Of a stretch of 64,000 nt of DNA, positions 32,495-43,045 are shown piece after piece. Made by a program: the position numbers and the translations under genes. Position 1 is the stretch's first letter. Each line of letters starts with the position of its first letter. The stretch lies in NCBI RefSeq assembly GCF_029643245.1, contig NZ_CP116398.1, positions 2,418,001 through 2,482,000 of the forward strand, in the 5' to 3' direction. This stretch comes from Methylomonas sp. EFPC3. GTDB lineage: Bacteria; Pseudomonadota; Gammaproteobacteria; Methylococcales; Methylomonadaceae. The notes below the pieces were generated by a model. It searched no databases, was not told the DNA's origin, and saw only the letters and a list, made by a program, of their open reading frames with translations.

Positions 32495-32523
32495 AGTATA
32501 ACACTCCGAAAAATAAATCGCAA
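32495..32523 (-). promoter_or_regulatory. Promoter of the alpha operon (rpsM-rplQ)
   Basis: On the minus strand, TTGCGA (-35, 32518-32523) and TATACT (-10, 32495-32500) are separated by exactly 17 bp. They lie in the short gap between rpmJ and rpsM, about 40 bp before the rpsM ATG. Both hexamers are close to the sigma-70 consensus. Confidence 0.6.
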
Positions 32524-32529
32524 AAACAA

Positions 32530-32643
32530 CTAACCTTGCCTTTGCTTGTGACGACCATCTTTACAGATGACCCTTACTACGCCATTCCTTTTTATAACTT
32601 TGCAGCTCTTACAGATGGCTTTTATTGAAGCACGTACTTTCAC
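32530..32643 (-). CDS. rpmJ: 50S ribosomal protein L36
   Basis: This 37-residue gene was found by direct translation of the gap between rpsM and secY. It starts with GTG at 32643, after AGGAG on the minus strand, and encodes [18 protein letters not shown] and a tail ending DGRHKQRQG. The zinc ligands C11, C14, C27 and H32 are all present, so it is the zinc-binding form of L36. It sits in the standard position at the end of the spc operon. Confidence 0.95.
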   Translation of the reverse strand: MKVRASIKAICKSCKVIKRNGVVRVICKDGRHKQRQG

Positions 32644-32658
32644 GGCTAACTCCTTAAA

Positions 32659-33984
32659 TTAAGATTTCTTCAGATTGGCTTTTTTCATCAACCCTTCATA
32701 CTGCTGAGACATCAGATGGGTCTGCATTTGCGATATAAAATCCATTACAACCACAACAATGATTAACAGTGAAGTACCGCCAAAAGAAAATGGGACATTC
32801 CAATAAACAATCAGAAATTCGGGCAACAGGCAAATCAATGTAATATAGACTGCACCAATCAGGGTAAGCCTAGTCATTACCTTATCAATGTAACTAGTTG
32901 TATGCATCCCCGGCCTGATACCAGGCAAAAAGGCTCCGGATTTCTTAAGGTTCTCCGCTGTTTCTTTAGAATTAAACACCAGCGCGGTGTAGAAAAAGCA
33001 AAAAAACACTATAGCCAACGCGTAGCACAAGACGTAGACAGGCTGACCGGGAGAAAGAACAGATGCCACATCTTGCAACCACGAAAAACCATCTACATTA
33101 CCGAACCAGCCTGCAATAGTTGCTGGAAACAAGATAATACTTGAAGCGAAGATAGGCGGTATAACGCCAGCCATGTTTAATTTTAAAGGCAAAAACGAAC
33201 TCTGCCCTGCATAAACCTTATTGCCTTGCTGACGCTTGGGGTAATTAATCGTGATCCGTCTTTGTCCGCGCTCAACAAATACCACAATGCCTGTGACAAA
33301 AATCGCTAGCGCGAAAAGCAACACAATAAATGCACCATTCATCTCTCCAGTACGAGCAAGCTCCAACGTCCCACCTATTGCAGAGGGAAGTCCTGATACG
33401 ATACCGGCAAAGATTAGTAGCGATATGCCGTTGCCAATTCCCCGCTCTGTCACCTGTTCGCCAAGCCACATCAGAAAGATTGTCCCAGTTACTAACGTAA
33501 TGGTAGTAACAACCACGAACCCTAAACCGGGCTGCAAAACCACAGCAAGTCCGCCTGCGGTTTGATTTTGCAACGCTACAGAAATACCCACCGACTGAAA
33601 CATCGCCAGAACAACCGTCCCGTAGCGCGTATATTGAGAGATTTTTCTCCTACCAGACTCACCTTCTTTCTTCAATTGCTCCATCGCGGGAATAACGATA
33701 GTCATCAACTGCATAATGATGGAGGCAGAAATATAAGGCATGATGCCAAGCGCAAACAAGCTTAGCCTCATCAAAGCCCCGCCGGAAAACATATTAAACA
33801 TGTTTAAGATCGAACCGGACTGCTGCTCAAACATTGTAGCAAGCGCCTTTGGATCAATCCCGGGCACCGGAATGTGAGCACCAACCCGATACACAACAAA
33901 AGCGCCTAAAACAAACAGCAACCTAGACTTTAGCTCCCCAAAACGGAAAGCACCCGCGGAAACTTCATAACCTTTAGCACTCAC
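32659..33984 (-). CDS. secY: Protein translocase subunit SecY
   Basis: 441 residues with ten predicted membrane helices form the central pore of the Sec translocon. Recognisable parts are [14 protein letters not shown], the plug-region [16 protein letters not shown] and the cytoplasmic [20 protein letters not shown] loop. The start is GTG at 33984, immediately after the rplO TAG, with AGAGG inside rplO as a ribosome-binding site. The partner SecE is encoded at 58697-59077. Confidence 0.97.
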   Translation of the reverse strand: MSAKGYEVSAGAFRFGELKSRLLFVLGAFVVYRVGAHIPVPGIDPKALATMFEQQSGSILNMFNMFSGGALMRLSLFALGIMPYISASIIMQLMTIVIPAMEQLKKEGESGRRKISQYTRYGTVVLAMFQSVGISVALQNQTAGGLAVVLQPGLGFVVVTTITLVTGTIFLMWLGEQVTERGIGNGISLLIFAGIVSGLPSAIGGTLELARTGEMNGAFIVLLFALAIFVTGIVVFVERGQRRITINYPKRQQGNKVYAGQSSFLPLKLNMAGVIPPIFASSIILFPATIAGWFGNVDGFSWLQDVASVLSPGQPVYVLCYALAIVFFCFFYTALVFNSKETAENLKKSGAFLPGIRPGMHTTSYIDKVMTRLTLIGAVYITLICLLPEFLIVYWNVPFSFGGTSLLIIVVVVMDFISQMQTHLMSQQYEGLMKKANLKKS

Positions 33985-34419
33985 CTATGCCTCTACTTTG
34001 CCACCAGCAGCTTCTATTGTTGACTTCGCACCTGCAGTTACACCAAGGCCTTTCAAAGTTAAACCTCTTGACAACACACCCGTATTGACAACCTTAACTT
34101 TCTTTGTGAACACAGGGACAAGATTACTCCTAATCAAAACCTGAAGATCTACAACGTCAACGTTTAGTGAACTAATTTCGCTCAACCGTACTTCTGCGGA
34201 AAACTTCTTGGTGCGAGAGGTAAAACCAACTTTAGGCAGCCTCCTTTGCAAGGGCATCTGCCCCCCTTCAAAGCCTACCTTATGAAACCCCCCTGCACGC
34301 GCTTTTTGCCCTTTGTGACCGCGACCGCAGGTCTTGCCGTCAGTAGAACCTATTCCGCGACCAACGCGCTTAGCCTTTTTTCTTGCGCCGTATGCAGCCT
34401 GTATCGTGTTTAAAAACAT
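33985..34419 (-). CDS. rplO: 50S ribosomal protein L15
   Basis: 144 residues. The glycine- and arginine-rich N-terminus ([20 protein letters not shown]) and [13 protein letters not shown] identify L15, a late-assembly 23S rRNA-binding protein. It abuts secY with no spacer and follows rpmD directly. Confidence 0.97.
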   Translation of the reverse strand: MFLNTIQAAYGARKKAKRVGRGIGSTDGKTCGRGHKGQKARAGGFHKVGFEGGQMPLQRRLPKVGFTSRTKKFSAEVRLSEISSLNVDVVDLQVLIRSNLVPVFTKKVKVVNTGVLSRGLTLKGLGVTAGAKSTIEAAGGKVEA

Positions 34420-34605
34420 TTAGACTTCCTCTACTTTAAGCATATAAGCGATTTTGTTAATCATGCCTCTATTTTCAGGAGTATCACTCACCTCAACAAC
34501 TTGGCGAATTTTGCTTAATCCCAAGCCTTTCAGGCATTGTTGATGACTTTTCAATCTACCATTTTTACTTTTAGTCATCATTACGTTTAACTTTTTGCCG
34601 GACAT
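34420..34605 (-). CDS. rpmD: 50S ribosomal protein L30
   Basis: 61 residues, the normal size. [19 protein letters not shown] followed by [19 protein letters not shown] is typical of L30. It lies between rpsE (6 nt) and rplO (no gap) in the spc operon. Confidence 0.96.
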   Translation of the reverse strand: MSGKKLNVMMTKSKNGRLKSHQQCLKGLGLSKIRQVVEVSDTPENRGMINKIAYMLKVEEV

Positions 34606-34611
34606 GTCTTC

Positions 34612-35118
34612 TTATCCTGTAATTTGCTCAACAGTCAAACCGCGTTTAGCGGCAATCCTCTTCGCATCCTGCATAGCAGTGAGACCGTTGATCGTAGCTC
34701 TGACAACATTAATTGGATTACTAGTACCTATGCATTTGGCCAGTACATTGTGCACACCTACAACCTCAAAAACCGCACGCATAGCCCCTCCAGCGATAAT
34801 ACCAGTACCTTCCGACGCCGGCTGCATATAGACTTTAGCTGCACCAGTGTTGGACATAATGGAATATTGCAAAGTACCTTCCTTCAGCGCGACTTTTCTC
34901 ATATTTTTTCGTGCTTGCTCCAGGGACTTCTGGATTGCTACCGGCACCTCCCTGGCCTTTGATACGCCGTAACCGACCCGACCGTCGCCGTCACCTACGA
35001 CTGTAAGAGCAGCAAACCCAAATACCCTACCGCCTTTAACCACTTTTGCCACTCGACGAACAGAAACTAATTTTTCCTGCAAACCGTCAGTACTACCTTG
35101 AGATGGTGCTGTTGCCAT
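34612..35118 (-). CDS. rpsE: 30S ribosomal protein S5
   Basis: 168 residues. The double-stranded RNA-binding fold segment [20 protein letters not shown] and the [20 protein letters not shown] stretch identify S5. S5 affects decoding accuracy and mRNA entry. It is in normal spc order between rplR and rpmD. Confidence 0.98.
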   Translation of the reverse strand: MATAPSQGSTDGLQEKLVSVRRVAKVVKGGRVFGFAALTVVGDGDGRVGYGVSKAREVPVAIQKSLEQARKNMRKVALKEGTLQYSIMSNTGAAKVYMQPASEGTGIIAGGAMRAVFEVVGVHNVLAKCIGTSNPINVVRATINGLTAMQDAKRIAAKRGLTVEQITG

Positions 35119-35127
35119 AATCTTCCC

Positions 35128-35481
35128 CTAGAACTTCAACCCGGCTTCGCGAGCAGCATCTGCCAACGCTTTCACACGGCCATGATATTTAAAACCCGAT
35201 CGATCAAACGCGACCTCCTGAACCCCAGCAGCCAGGGCTCGCTCCGCAATTAGCGTACCTACTGCTGTCGCCGCATCGATATTACTGGTATTTTTTACCT
35301 TTGTTTTAATATCCGCGAGCACAGTAGAAGCAGAAGCGAGGGTCATTGTTCCATCAACACTCAACACTTGTGCATAGATATGCTGTGAAGTGCGATGTAT
35401 GGTCAATCTGTTGACGTTCAGTTTCTTGATTTTGCAACGAAGCTTTAGCGCTCGCTTTAGCCTGGAATTTTTCTTATCCAT
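35128..35481 (-). CDS. rplR: 50S ribosomal protein L18
   Basis: 117 residues. [16 protein letters not shown] and the C-terminal [20 protein letters not shown] are L18 hallmarks. L18 binds 5S rRNA together with L5 and L25, both encoded in this window. Confidence 0.98.
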   Translation of the reverse strand: MDKKNSRLKRALKLRCKIKKLNVNRLTIHRTSQHIYAQVLSVDGTMTLASASTVLADIKTKVKNTSNIDAATAVGTLIAERALAAGVQEVAFDRSGFKYHGRVKALADAAREAGLKF

Positions 35482-35489
35482 TTTGTTAC

Positions 35490-36023
35490 CTATTTCTTCT
35501 TGGCTTCTTTTCGAGCCACATATTCATCGGCAATTCTGACACCTTTACCTTTGTAAGGCTCCGGCGGCCTGAAAGCGCGAATTTCAGAAGCCACTTGCCC
35601 CAGTTTCTGCTTGTCGCTACTTTTTACCAAAAGCTCGGTTTGGGACGGCGCCTCGACGGTGACACCTTCGGGAATCAGATATTCCACTGGATTGGAATAA
35701 CCCAAAGACAAAGTCAGGAGATTATCTTTGACCTGCGCCCTATAACCGACGCCAACCAAAAGCATCTTCTTAACGAAGCCCTCCGAAACACCCTTAACCA
35801 TATTGTTGATTGACGCGCGAGCAGTACCGGCATGCGCCTTCGCACCTTTCACCGCACTATCCCATTTTACGCTGATAACATTGCCGCTCAATTCAAGCTC
35901 AACTGATGGCGAAAGGCGGAATGAAAGCTCACCCAGTTTGCCTTTTATGACTGTGTGTTTACCGTCCAGTTTTATCTCTACGCCGGCCGGCAATACAATC
36001 GGCGCATTAGCTACTCGTGACAT
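35490..36023 (-). CDS. rplF: 50S ribosomal protein L6
   Basis: 177 residues from ATG 36023 ([18 protein letters not shown]). An in-frame upstream start at 36086 would add 21 residues inside rpsH and is rejected. [20 protein letters not shown] and the C-terminal [15 protein letters not shown] are typical of L6, near the factor-binding site. Confidence 0.97.
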   Translation of the reverse strand: MSRVANAPIVLPAGVEIKLDGKHTVIKGKLGELSFRLSPSVELELSGNVISVKWDSAVKGAKAHAGTARASINNMVKGVSEGFVKKMLLVGVGYRAQVKDNLLTLSLGYSNPVEYLIPEGVTVEAPSQTELLVKSSDKQKLGQVASEIRAFRPPEPYKGKGVRIADEYVARKEAKKK

Positions 36024-36042
36024 GATATATCCTTTAAAACTC

Positions 36043-36438
36043 TTAGCAGACGGTACAAATGACTTCGCCGCCGTGCCCAATGGCACGAGCAGCCCGATCA
36101 GTCATTACGCCGTTTGAAGTTGATACGATCGCAATACCGAGGCCGCCGAGAACTTTTGGAAGCTCGTCTTTAGATTTGTAAATCCTCAAACCCGGCCTAC
36201 TAATTCTTTTCACACTCTCAATTACCGGGACACCGTTGTAATATTTGAGCTCGATTGTCATCTCTGTATGACTACCGTTTACTTCGGTTTTGTAATCGTT
36301 GATATAACCCTCTTCTTTTAAAACTTTTGCTATAGCAAGCTTTAATTTAGAGGACGGCATTTTCACGCTCTTTTTACCAGCAGACTGACCATTTCTTATT
36401 CTGGTCAACATATCTGCAATAGGATCTGTCATACTCAT
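36043..36438 (-). CDS. rpsH: 30S ribosomal protein S8
   Basis: 131 residues. [18 protein letters not shown] and the late [19 protein letters not shown] identify S8, a primary 16S rRNA binder. In E. coli S8 represses the spc operon by binding near rplE. I did not identify that site here. Confidence 0.98.
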   Translation of the reverse strand: MSMTDPIADMLTRIRNGQSAGKKSVKMPSSKLKLAIAKVLKEEGYINDYKTEVNGSHTEMTIELKYYNGVPVIESVKRISRPGLRIYKSKDELPKVLGGLGIAIVSTSNGVMTDRAARAIGHGGEVICTVC

Positions 36439-36473
36439 TATTAATTCCCCAACAACCTTTTACGTAACGATAG

Positions 36474-36779
36474 TTACCAGCTAGCTTTAGACAGACCAGG
36501 CACATCGCCTCGCATGGTCGCTTCTCTAAGCTTATTCCTGCTCAACCCAAACTTTCTATAGTAACCATGAGGTCTACCGGTGAGCTTACAGCGATTACGT
36601 AATCTAGATTTACTAGAGTCCCTGGGTAATTTTTGCAGCTGAATTTGCGCGCTTTCCTTCTCCTCGAACGTCGCATTTGGCGACCGTATAATTCCCTTTA
36701 ACGCACTGCGCTTGCTGTCGTATTTTTTAATTAAACTAGCACGCTTTGATTCGCGAGCTATCATCGATTTTTTTGCCAT
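36474..36779 (-). CDS. rpsN: 30S ribosomal protein S14
   Basis: 101 residues, the long zinc-free form. The [22 protein letters not shown] region identifies it and lacks the CxxC pair of short S14 paralogues. It lies between rplE and rpsH. Confidence 0.97.
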   Translation of the reverse strand: MAKKSMIARESKRASLIKKYDSKRSALKGIIRSPNATFEEKESAQIQLQKLPRDSSKSRLRNRCKLTGRPHGYYRKFGLSRNKLREATMRGDVPGLSKASW

Positions 36780-36789
36780 CAGTGCACCC

Positions 36790-37329
36790 TCAGCTTTTAA
36801 ATGGAAAATTGAATAACTTCAACAACGCCAGACCTTCCTCGTCGGTTTGGGCTGTCGTAGTGATGCAAATATCCATCCCTCGAAGGGTGTCGATTTTATC
36901 GTAGTCGATTTCCGGGAAAATTATCTGCTCCTTAATACCGACAGAATAGTTCCCCCTGCCATCGAAACTTTTAGAACTCATCCCTCTAAAATCACGAATA
37001 CGCGGTATAGAGATGGTAATTAACCTATCCAAAAACTCGTACATTCTATCGCTACGCAAAGTCACCTTACATCCAATAGGCATGTCGTCGCGGATTTTAA
37101 ACCCTGCTATAGATTTACGCGCCAAAGTAACTACGGCCTTCTGTCCAGAGATTTTCTCCATATCAGACACGGCAGATTGCAGCACTTTCTTGTCCGCTAC
37201 CGCGCCACCAACACCCATATTAAGAGTGATTTTGGTTAATTTAGGCACTTGCATTACGGTTTTATATCCGAATTGACTTATCAATGCCGGCACTATTTCT
37301 TCTTTGTATTTCTTTTCTAATCTCGACAT
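36790..37329 (-). CDS. rplE: 50S ribosomal protein L5
   Basis: 179 residues from ATG 37329 ([16 protein letters not shown]), with GAGGAG about 8 nt upstream. A start at 37344 would overlap rplX and is rejected. [16 protein letters not shown] and [18 protein letters not shown] are L5 segments. L5 binds 5S rRNA and contacts S13 across the subunit interface. Confidence 0.97.
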   Translation of the reverse strand: MSRLEKKYKEEIVPALISQFGYKTVMQVPKLTKITLNMGVGGAVADKKVLQSAVSDMEKISGQKAVVTLARKSIAGFKIRDDMPIGCKVTLRSDRMYEFLDRLITISIPRIRDFRGMSSKSFDGRGNYSVGIKEQIIFPEIDYDKIDTLRGMDICITTTAQTDEEGLALLKLFNFPFKS

Positions 37330-37340
37330 AGCTTGTCTCC

Positions 37341-37658
37341 TCAATCACCGATAGTTTCATTGTTAGATTTAAAAAACCTAACTTTTTTGCCATCAGCACT
37401 CAACCTAAAACCGATCCGATCAGCTTTTTTTGTTTTGGGATTGAATATCGCTATATTCGAAATATGAATGGGCATATTTTTGTCTACGATGCCGCCAGAG
37501 ATACCGAGGTTAGGATTACCTCTTTGGTGCTTCTTAACCAAATTAATGCCTTCGACCAGCACTCTATTATTTTCAAGCACCTTAGAAACCCGTCCAAGCT
37601 TGCCTTTTTCTCTTCCAACACAGACAATAACTTCGTCACCTTGTTTGATTTTTTGCAT
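37341..37658 (-). CDS. rplX: 50S ribosomal protein L24
   Basis: 105 residues. The KOW motif ([19 protein letters not shown]) near the N-terminus and [20 protein letters not shown] identify L24, an assembly initiator of the large subunit. It follows rplN by 15 nt. Confidence 0.97.
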   Translation of the reverse strand: MQKIKQGDEVIVCVGREKGKLGRVSKVLENNRVLVEGINLVKKHQRGNPNLGISGGIVDKNMPIHISNIAIFNPKTKKADRIGFRLSADGKKVRFFKSNNETIGD

Positions 37659-37673
37659 CTTTAGGCCTCCGTC

Positions 37674-38042
37674 TTATAGTACTTCTGGGGCTAGAGAAAT
37701 AATTTTCATAAACTTATCCCCTCTCAGCTCGCGTGTGACAGGCCCAAAGATACGTGTACCGATTGGTTGCAGTTGGTTATTTAAAATTACCGCAGCGTTA
37801 CCGTCGAATCTAATCACTGAACCATCAGCTCTACGAACACCTCTTTTTGTTCTTACGACCAAGGCATTGTAAACGTCGCCTTTTTTCACGCGGGTGCGAG
37901 GCATTGCGTCTTTAACACTGACTTTGATGATGTCACCGATACCGGCATAGCGGCGATGCGATCCTCCAAGAACCTTGATACACATGACCTTTTTTGCGCC
38001 ACTATTGTCGGCGACGTCAAGGCTAGTTTGCATCTGAATCAT
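37674..38042 (-). CDS. rplN: 50S ribosomal protein L14
   Basis: 122 residues. [20 protein letters not shown] and the C-terminal [12 protein letters not shown] are characteristic of L14, which lies near the factor-binding site. It opens the spc group in the usual order, after rpsQ. Confidence 0.98.
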   Translation of the reverse strand: MIQMQTSLDVADNSGAKKVMCIKVLGGSHRRYAGIGDIIKVSVKDAMPRTRVKKGDVYNALVVRTKRGVRRADGSVIRFDGNAAVILNNQLQPIGTRIFGPVTRELRGDKFMKIISLAPEVL

Positions 38043-38069
38043 TTTTAAATTCCCAACTAAAGATATTAA

Positions 38070-38333
38070 TTATTTGTTGGAAGCCTCGACGACTTCCAGC
38101 AACTTAAACGATTTATTTTTCGAAATCGGTCGACACGAAGCGATTGTTACTATATCGCCCTCTTGGCAAATATTGTTCTCGTCATGCACCAGCAGCTTCG
38201 TAGACCGTTTGATATATTTGCCGTACACCGGATGCTTCACCAACCGCTCGACTAAAACCGACGCTGTCTTATCCATTTTGTTGCTAACGACGCGTCCGGT
38301 TACTTTACGTGTACTTTCTATGTTTTCGCTCAT
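38070..38333 (-). CDS. rpsQ: 30S ribosomal protein S17
   Basis: 87 residues from ATG 38333 ([19 protein letters not shown]), 2 nt after the rpmC stop. A GTG at 38339 overlapping rpmC is less likely. [20 protein letters not shown] is typical of the S17 OB-fold. Confidence 0.97.
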   Translation of the reverse strand: MSENIESTRKVTGRVVSNKMDKTASVLVERLVKHPVYGKYIKRSTKLLVHDENNICQEGDIVTIASCRPISKNKSFKLLEVVEASNK

Positions 38334-38335
38334 GA

Positions 38336-38527
38336 TCACGCCCTCGCCATTTCACTTAAGATCGTATTAATGCGAGCAATTTGGCGCCGAACGGTTTTTA
38401 CTTGACTAGATTTACTTAGCTGCCCGGTACCTTTCTGCATTCTTAAATTAAATTGCTCCTTGGACAACTCCAACAAAGTCCCTTTCAATTCGTCTTTACT
38501 TTTGGTTCTCAGTTCTTTTGCTTTCAT
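38336..38527 (-). CDS. rpmC: 50S ribosomal protein L29
   Basis: 63 residues. [20 protein letters not shown] and the C-terminal [18 protein letters not shown] form the two-helix L29 beside the exit tunnel, a docking site for trigger factor and SRP. Its ATG overlaps the rplP stop by one base. Confidence 0.97.
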   Translation of the reverse strand: MKAKELRTKSKDELKGTLLELSKEQFNLRMQKGTGQLSKSSQVKTVRRQIARINTILSEMARA

Positions 38528-38940
38528 TACATTATTGTCCGAGCAGAAAACGTTGTTTTTACAGGTAACTTCGCAGCTGCAAGCTCAAAAGCCTCACGCG
38601 CTAACTCTTCAGAAACCCCTTCAATCTCGAACAGCATGGTGCCGGGCTTAATTTGAGCAACCCAGTATTCTACACTACCTTTACCTTTACCCATACGAAC
38701 TTCTAATGGTTTTTTGGTAATTGGCTTATCTGGAAAAATACGGATCCAAATTTTACCACCACGCTTAACATGCCTGCTGATAGCTCGCCGAGCCGCCTCA
38801 ATTTGGCGGGCAGTCATTCTACCACGACTTATAGATTTCAAACCATACTCACCGAAGCTGACTGAGGACCCACGCAACGCGGTGCCGTTATTACGTCCGG
38901 TATGTTGTTTACGAAACTTTGTTCTTTTTGGTTGAAGCAT
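38527..38940 (-). CDS. rplP: 50S ribosomal protein L16
   Basis: 137 residues. [19 protein letters not shown] and the [20 protein letters not shown] region identify L16, near the A-site tRNA elbow and important for peptidyl-transferase assembly. The [19 protein letters not shown] region contains the arginine that is hydroxylated in E. coli. Confidence 0.98.
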   Translation of the reverse strand: MLQPKRTKFRKQHTGRNNGTALRGSSVSFGEYGLKSISRGRMTARQIEAARRAISRHVKRGGKIWIRIFPDKPITKKPLEVRMGKGKGSVEYWVAQIKPGTMLFEIEGVSEELAREAFELAAAKLPVKTTFSARTIM

Positions 38941-38960
38941 TTTGTCTATTCCCCTTCAAC

Positions 38961-39632
38961 TTATTTTTTTGAATCTGCGTTGAGCGAAGCGGTATGGGCA
39001 TCCATATCGAACACCTCACCTTTGAAGATCCAGACCTTAATACCGATGATTCCGTAAGTGGTTTTCGCCTCTGCGGTTCCGTAATCGATGTCAGCCCGCA
39101 AGGTGTGCAGCGGGACGCGCCCTTCACGGTACCATTCAGTTCTGGCGATTTCAGCACCGTTTAAACGTCCCGCCACGGTGATTTTGATACCTTCAGCACC
39201 CAATCGCATAGTATTTGTCACTGCCCGCTTCATTGCCCGGCGATACATAATCCGTTTTTCCAACTGCTGGGCAATACTCTCTGCAACTAAGTACGCGTCG
39301 AGCTCAGGCTTTCTAATTTCCTCGACATTCAGTTGTACGGGGACACCCATCATCGCGGAGATATTCTGACGCAAGATATCGATATCCTCGCCTTTTTTTC
39401 CAATTACGATGCCAGGCCGCGCAGTGTGCACAGTTATATTTGCATTGTTAGCGGGTCGATTAATCTGGACACGACTAACTGAAGCGTGCGCCAATTTTTG
39501 CTTGATATATTCACGAACTTTCAAATCTTGCAGCAGAAGCACAGGGTAATTCTGGCTATTTGCATACCATCTCGAAGTCCAATCTTTTACGATCCCGAGA
39601 CGAATCCCAGTGGGATGAACCTTTTGTCCCAT
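38961..39632 (-). CDS. rpsC: 30S ribosomal protein S3
   Basis: 223 residues. [20 protein letters not shown], the KH-domain [19 protein letters not shown] and the [19 protein letters not shown] region identify S3, part of the mRNA entry helicase. It follows rplV by 9 nt. Confidence 0.98.
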   Translation of the reverse strand: MGQKVHPTGIRLGIVKDWTSRWYANSQNYPVLLLQDLKVREYIKQKLAHASVSRVQINRPANNANITVHTARPGIVIGKKGEDIDILRQNISAMMGVPVQLNVEEIRKPELDAYLVAESIAQQLEKRIMYRRAMKRAVTNTMRLGAEGIKITVAGRLNGAEIARTEWYREGRVPLHTLRADIDYGTAEAKTTYGIIGIKVWIFKGEVFDMDAHTASLNADSKK

Positions 39633-39641
39633 CTTATACCT

Positions 39642-39974
39642 CTATTTCTCAGCTACTTTGATTGTTATATGGCAAGTTCTTTTCAGAATGTGGTTGGCGC
39701 GCCCCTTTGCTCGAGCAGAGATTCTCTTCATTGTGCGCCCTTCGTTCACGAAAACGGTAGACACTTTTAGTTCGTCTATGTCTGCGTTTTCGTTATGCTC
39801 GGCGTTCGCTATAGCTGATTCAAGAACCTTTTTGAAGATTGCAGCCGCTTTTTTGGAGCTGAAATTCAAAAGGTTTAAGGCGTTTTCAACAGGCAACCCT
39901 CTAATCTGATCTCCTACCAAACGCGCTTTCTGCGCAGACAAGGGAGCGTTACTCAATTTAGCCGATACTTCCAC
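39642..39974 (-). CDS. rplV: 50S ribosomal protein L22
   Basis: About 110 residues ([20 protein letters not shown]). Two GTG codons compete, at 39980 and 39974. The AAGGAG runs into the first one, so the second has the workable spacing. [20 protein letters not shown] is the L22 tip that lines the exit tunnel and is a known site of macrolide-resistance changes. I see nothing unusual in it. Confidence 0.95.
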   Translation of the reverse strand: MEVSAKLSNAPLSAQKARLVGDQIRGLPVENALNLLNFSSKKAAAIFKKVLESAIANAEHNENADIDELKVSTVFVNEGRTMKRISARAKGRANHILKRTCHITIKVAEK

Positions 39975-39983
39975 GTTCACTCC

Positions 39984-40256
39984 TTATCTGGATTTTTTGT
40001 CAGCGATATGGCCTTTATAAGTTCTCGTCGGGGAGAACTCACCTAATTTATGACCGACCATATTTTCAGAAATCAACACTGGCACATGTTGCTTACCATT
40101 GTGCACCGCAATGGTCAGCCCCAACATATCAGGGCTGATCATCGAGCGTCTAGACCAGGTTTTAATCGGTTTCCGATTATTTGTTCTCACCGCCTCTTCA
40201 ACTTTTTTAAGCAAGTGATGATCAATAAATGGACCTTTTTTAATTGAACGTGGCAC
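39984..40256 (-). CDS. rpsS: 30S ribosomal protein S19
   Basis: 90 residues. [20 protein letters not shown] and the [18 protein letters not shown] end identify S19, which pairs with S13 in the small-subunit head. It lies between rplB (12 nt) and rplV. Confidence 0.98.
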   Translation of the reverse strand: MPRSIKKGPFIDHHLLKKVEEAVRTNNRKPIKTWSRRSMISPDMLGLTIAVHNGKQHVPVLISENMVGHKLGEFSPTRTYKGHIADKKSR

Positions 40257-40268
40257 GTCAGATACCTC

Positions 40269-41096
40269 TTATTTTTGCTTACGGCGTCTGACAATCATGT
40301 TGTCAGTACGTTTGTTTTTTCGGGTTTTGTAGCCCTTAGTTGGAGTTCCCCATGGCGACACAGGATGACGCCCGCCTGAAGTTCGGCCTTCGCCACCTCC
40401 ATGCGGGTGGTCAACCGGGTTCATGGCAACGCCTCGGACCGTAGGCCTTACGCCTCTCCACCTTTTGGCGCCAGCTTTACCCAGGGAAATCAAATTGTGC
40501 TCAGAATTCGAAACTTCGCCAACCACACCTTTGCAGTCGGAAGGCACTTTTCTCATCTCACCGGAACGCAATCTTACTGTCACATAAGCGCCATCCTTAG
40601 CCACCAATTGGACAGAAGTACCTGCGCTTCGTGCCAACTGAGCACCTTTGCCGGGCCTCAATTCGACGCAATGCAGGGTGGTACCCAGTGGCATATTACG
40701 TAACGGCATGCAATTTCCAACTTTGACGGGGGTGGTTTCGGAACTTAGTATTTCCTGACCAACTTCTATCCCTTTGGGCGCTATTATGTATCTCCGCTCA
40801 CCGTCTTTAAATAAAACCAGTGCGATGTTAGCTGTTCTGTTTGGATCGTATTCTATTCGCTCGATAATGGCCGGAACATCAGCTTTATCGCGCTTGAAAT
40901 CGATAATACGATAAAACTTCTTGTGTCCCCCACCGATGTGGCGGGTTGTCACTCTACCCTGATTGTTACGTCCACCAGTATTGCTCTTTTTGTCTAGTAG
41001 TTGTGCAAATGGCTTACCCTTATGCAAATCATTATTTTGTACACGTACTACAAACCGAGAACCTGGAGATGTCGGCTTTGATTTTAGAATAGCCAT
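40269..41096 (-). CDS. rplB: 50S ribosomal protein L2
   Basis: 275 residues. [18 protein letters not shown] near residue 40 and the C-terminal [20 protein letters not shown], including the conserved histidine near the peptidyl-transferase centre, identify L2. It is in normal S10-operon order after rplW. Confidence 0.99.
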   Translation of the reverse strand: MAILKSKPTSPGSRFVVRVQNNDLHKGKPFAQLLDKKSNTGGRNNQGRVTTRHIGGGHKKFYRIIDFKRDKADVPAIIERIEYDPNRTANIALVLFKDGERRYIIAPKGIEVGQEILSSETTPVKVGNCMPLRNMPLGTTLHCVELRPGKGAQLARSAGTSVQLVAKDGAYVTVRLRSGEMRKVPSDCKGVVGEVSNSEHNLISLGKAGAKRWRGVRPTVRGVAMNPVDHPHGGGEGRTSGGRHPVSPWGTPTKGYKTRKNKRTDNMIVRRRKQK

Positions 41097-41128
41097 GCTC
41101 TTCTACCGCTCCTATTTGCTTTAAAAAG

Positions 41129-41428
41129 TTATGCTGTTGCAAGTTCGATATTGTGGCCCGACTGCAATTTCACATATGCTTTTTTCCAGTCTGAGCGCTT
41201 ACCCAAAGCGCGTCCGAAGCGCTTGATTTTTCCTTTGACGTTTAATACGCGAACCGATTCGACTTTCACGCCGAACATCAACTCGACTGCTTTTTTAATC
41301 TGCAGCTTGGTTGCTGTCTTTTGCACTTTAAACACAAATTGATTATTTTGGTCCGCGGCATTTGAGCTTTTTTCCGAAATGATCGGCGCGTACAAAACGT
41401 TCGCTAATTTAACTTTTTGTTCACTCAT
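41129..41428 (-). CDS. rplW: 50S ribosomal protein L23
   Basis: 99 residues. YAPIISEKSSNAADQNN and QIKKAVELMFGVKVESVRVL identify L23, an exit-tunnel rim protein that docks trigger factor and SRP. Its start overlaps the rplD stop (ATGA). Confidence 0.97.
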   Translation of the reverse strand: MSEQKVKLANVLYAPIISEKSSNAADQNNQFVFKVQKTATKLQIKKAVELMFGVKVESVRVLNVKGKIKRFGRALGKRSDWKKAYVKLQSGHNIELATA

Positions 41429-42045
41429 GCTAAACGCTCCTCAATTTGCTTCAAGGCTGTAGCCGTTGCTATGACTTTGTCAGCGGCAACTAGCGACACC
41501 GGGTCGATACTAGTAGGTGTTACCACCGCTACATATGGCAAATTCCTTGCCGCCAAAATCAAATTTTCGTTCAGGTCATCCGCTACAACCAGCAACCGTT
41601 TGGCTTCGATACCTTTAATTTTTGACAAGAAGTCTTTTGTTTTTGGGGATGCCGGCACGATGTCATCACAAACTGCGATCCGTCCCTGACGCAATAGTTC
41701 TGAGAATATGGATCGGATACCGACCTTGTACATTTTTTTGTTCAACTTCTGGTCGAACGAGCGCGGCTGAGCCGCGAACGTGACACCACCCGTGCGCCAG
41801 ATCGGGCTGCGGGTTGTACCGGCACGCGCACGGCCAGTGCCTTTTTGGCGAAAGGGCTTCAAACCGCCACCGCTAACGGCAGAGCGGTTTTTTTGCGCCT
41901 TTGTGCCAGCTCGTGCACTTGAAAGATATTTAGTGACCAATTGATGGACCAAGGTTTCATTGAAATCCTGACCAAATACTTCATCTGACACATCGAGTGC
42001 CTGAGAGGAACCGCCACCGTTGATTGCAGGTATTTGTAATGCCAT
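41425..42045 (-). CDS. rplD: 50S ribosomal protein L4
   Basis: 206 residues. The tunnel loop SGGGLKPFRQKGTGRARAG and SPIWRTGGVTFAAQPRSFDQ identify L4. In E. coli L4 represses its own operon through a leader before rpsJ. That leader space is missing here, since only 6 nt separate tuf1 from rpsJ. Confidence 0.98.
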   Translation of the reverse strand: MALQIPAINGGGSSQALDVSDEVFGQDFNETLVHQLVTKYLSSARAGTKAQKNRSAVSGGGLKPFRQKGTGRARAGTTRSPIWRTGGVTFAAQPRSFDQKLNKKMYKVGIRSIFSELLRQGRIAVCDDIVPASPKTKDFLSKIKGIEAKRLLVVADDLNENLILAARNLPYVAVVTPTSIDPVSLVAADKVIATATALKQIEERLA

Positions 42046-42048
42046 AAA

Positions 42049-42699
42049 TTAACCTTTATTGATCATTTTCACCGCAGGGGTGATAACCACGTCGCCGCCT
42101 TTCGCCCCGGGAACGGCGCCCCTAACCAGAATCAAATTGCGCTCGACGTCTATGGCGTGAATCTTCAGATTTTGAACAGTCGTCTTAACTGCCCCCATGT
42201 GGCCGCACATTTTTTTGCCTTTAAATACTCGTCCTGGCGTTTGGTTCATACCGCTGGAACCGGGCACCCTGTGCGAACGAGAGTTACCATGGGTGGCATC
42301 CTGCGTTCTAAAATTGTGGCGCTTAACTGTACCTGCAAAGCCCTTACCGATACTCGTACCGGCAACATCGACAATTTGCCCTGCGGAAAATACGTCAACC
42401 TTGAGCTCAGCTCCAGGGACTAACTCCCCACCCTCATTCTCGCCGAGACGAAACTCCCAAAGCCCCCGACCAGCTGTGACATTGGCAGAAGCATAGTGAC
42501 CCGCCATTGCTTTATTGACCTTAGAAGACTTTACATCGCCTGCAGCCACTTGTACGGCGCGGTAACCGTCGTTTTCGACGTTCTTTACCTGAATGACTCG
42601 GTTTGAGTCGATATGAAGCACGGTTACAGGTACAGAAGAACCATCTTCGCAAAAAATTCTGGTCATACCACATTTACGACCAATAAGACCTATTGACAT
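42049..42699 (-). CDS. rplC: 50S ribosomal protein L3
   Basis: 216 residues. [18 protein letters not shown] at the start and the [20 protein letters not shown] stretch near residue 140 identify L3. That stretch includes the methylated-glutamine region of other bacteria and lies near the peptidyl-transferase centre. It follows rpsJ by 30 nt. Confidence 0.98.
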   Translation of the reverse strand: MSIGLIGRKCGMTRIFCEDGSSVPVTVLHIDSNRVIQVKNVENDGYRAVQVAAGDVKSSKVNKAMAGHYASANVTAGRGLWEFRLGENEGGELVPGAELKVDVFSAGQIVDVAGTSIGKGFAGTVKRHNFRTQDATHGNSRSHRVPGSSGMNQTPGRVFKGKKMCGHMGAVKTTVQNLKIHAIDVERNLILVRGAVPGAKGGDVVITPAVKMINKG

Positions 42700-42729
42700 C
42701 TGCCAATCCCTCTAATCTATAACTTTTCG

Positions 42730-43041
42730 TTATTTCAGCTTAATTTGAACATCAACCCCAGCCGCCAGATCAAGCTTCATCAAGGCGTCAACAGTCTTAT
42801 CGGTAGGCTCGACAATGTCCAACAACCGTTTGTATGTTCTCAATTCGTATTGATCCCGCGCGTCTTTATTGACGTGTGGCGAAATCAGTACAGTAAAGCG
42901 CTCTTTTCTAGTAGGCAAAGGAATCGGGCCTTTCACTTGGGCGCCGGTCCGCTTTGCAGTTTCTACTATCTCTCCCGCCGACTGATCGATCAATTTATGA
43001 TCAAAGGCTTTCAATTGGATTCTGATAGTTTGATTTGCCAT
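42730..43041 (-). CDS. rpsJ: 30S ribosomal protein S10 (NusE)
   Basis: 103 residues from ATG 43041 ([20 protein letters not shown]), 6 nt after the tuf1 stop. An in-frame TTG at 43047 is unnecessary. [20 protein letters not shown] is an S10 hallmark. S10 also joins NusB in antitermination complexes. It opens the S10 operon, here continuous with the str genes. Confidence 0.98.
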   Translation of the reverse strand: MANQTIRIQLKAFDHKLIDQSAGEIVETAKRTGAQVKGPIPLPTRKERFTVLISPHVNKDARDQYELRTYKRLLDIVEPTDKTVDALMKLDLAAGVDVQIKLK

Positions 43042-43045
43042 CTTC

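Noticed and set aside
36024-36086. 21-residue N-terminal extension of rplF
   Set aside because: It overlaps the end of rpsH and is absent from L6; the MSRVANAPI start is standard.
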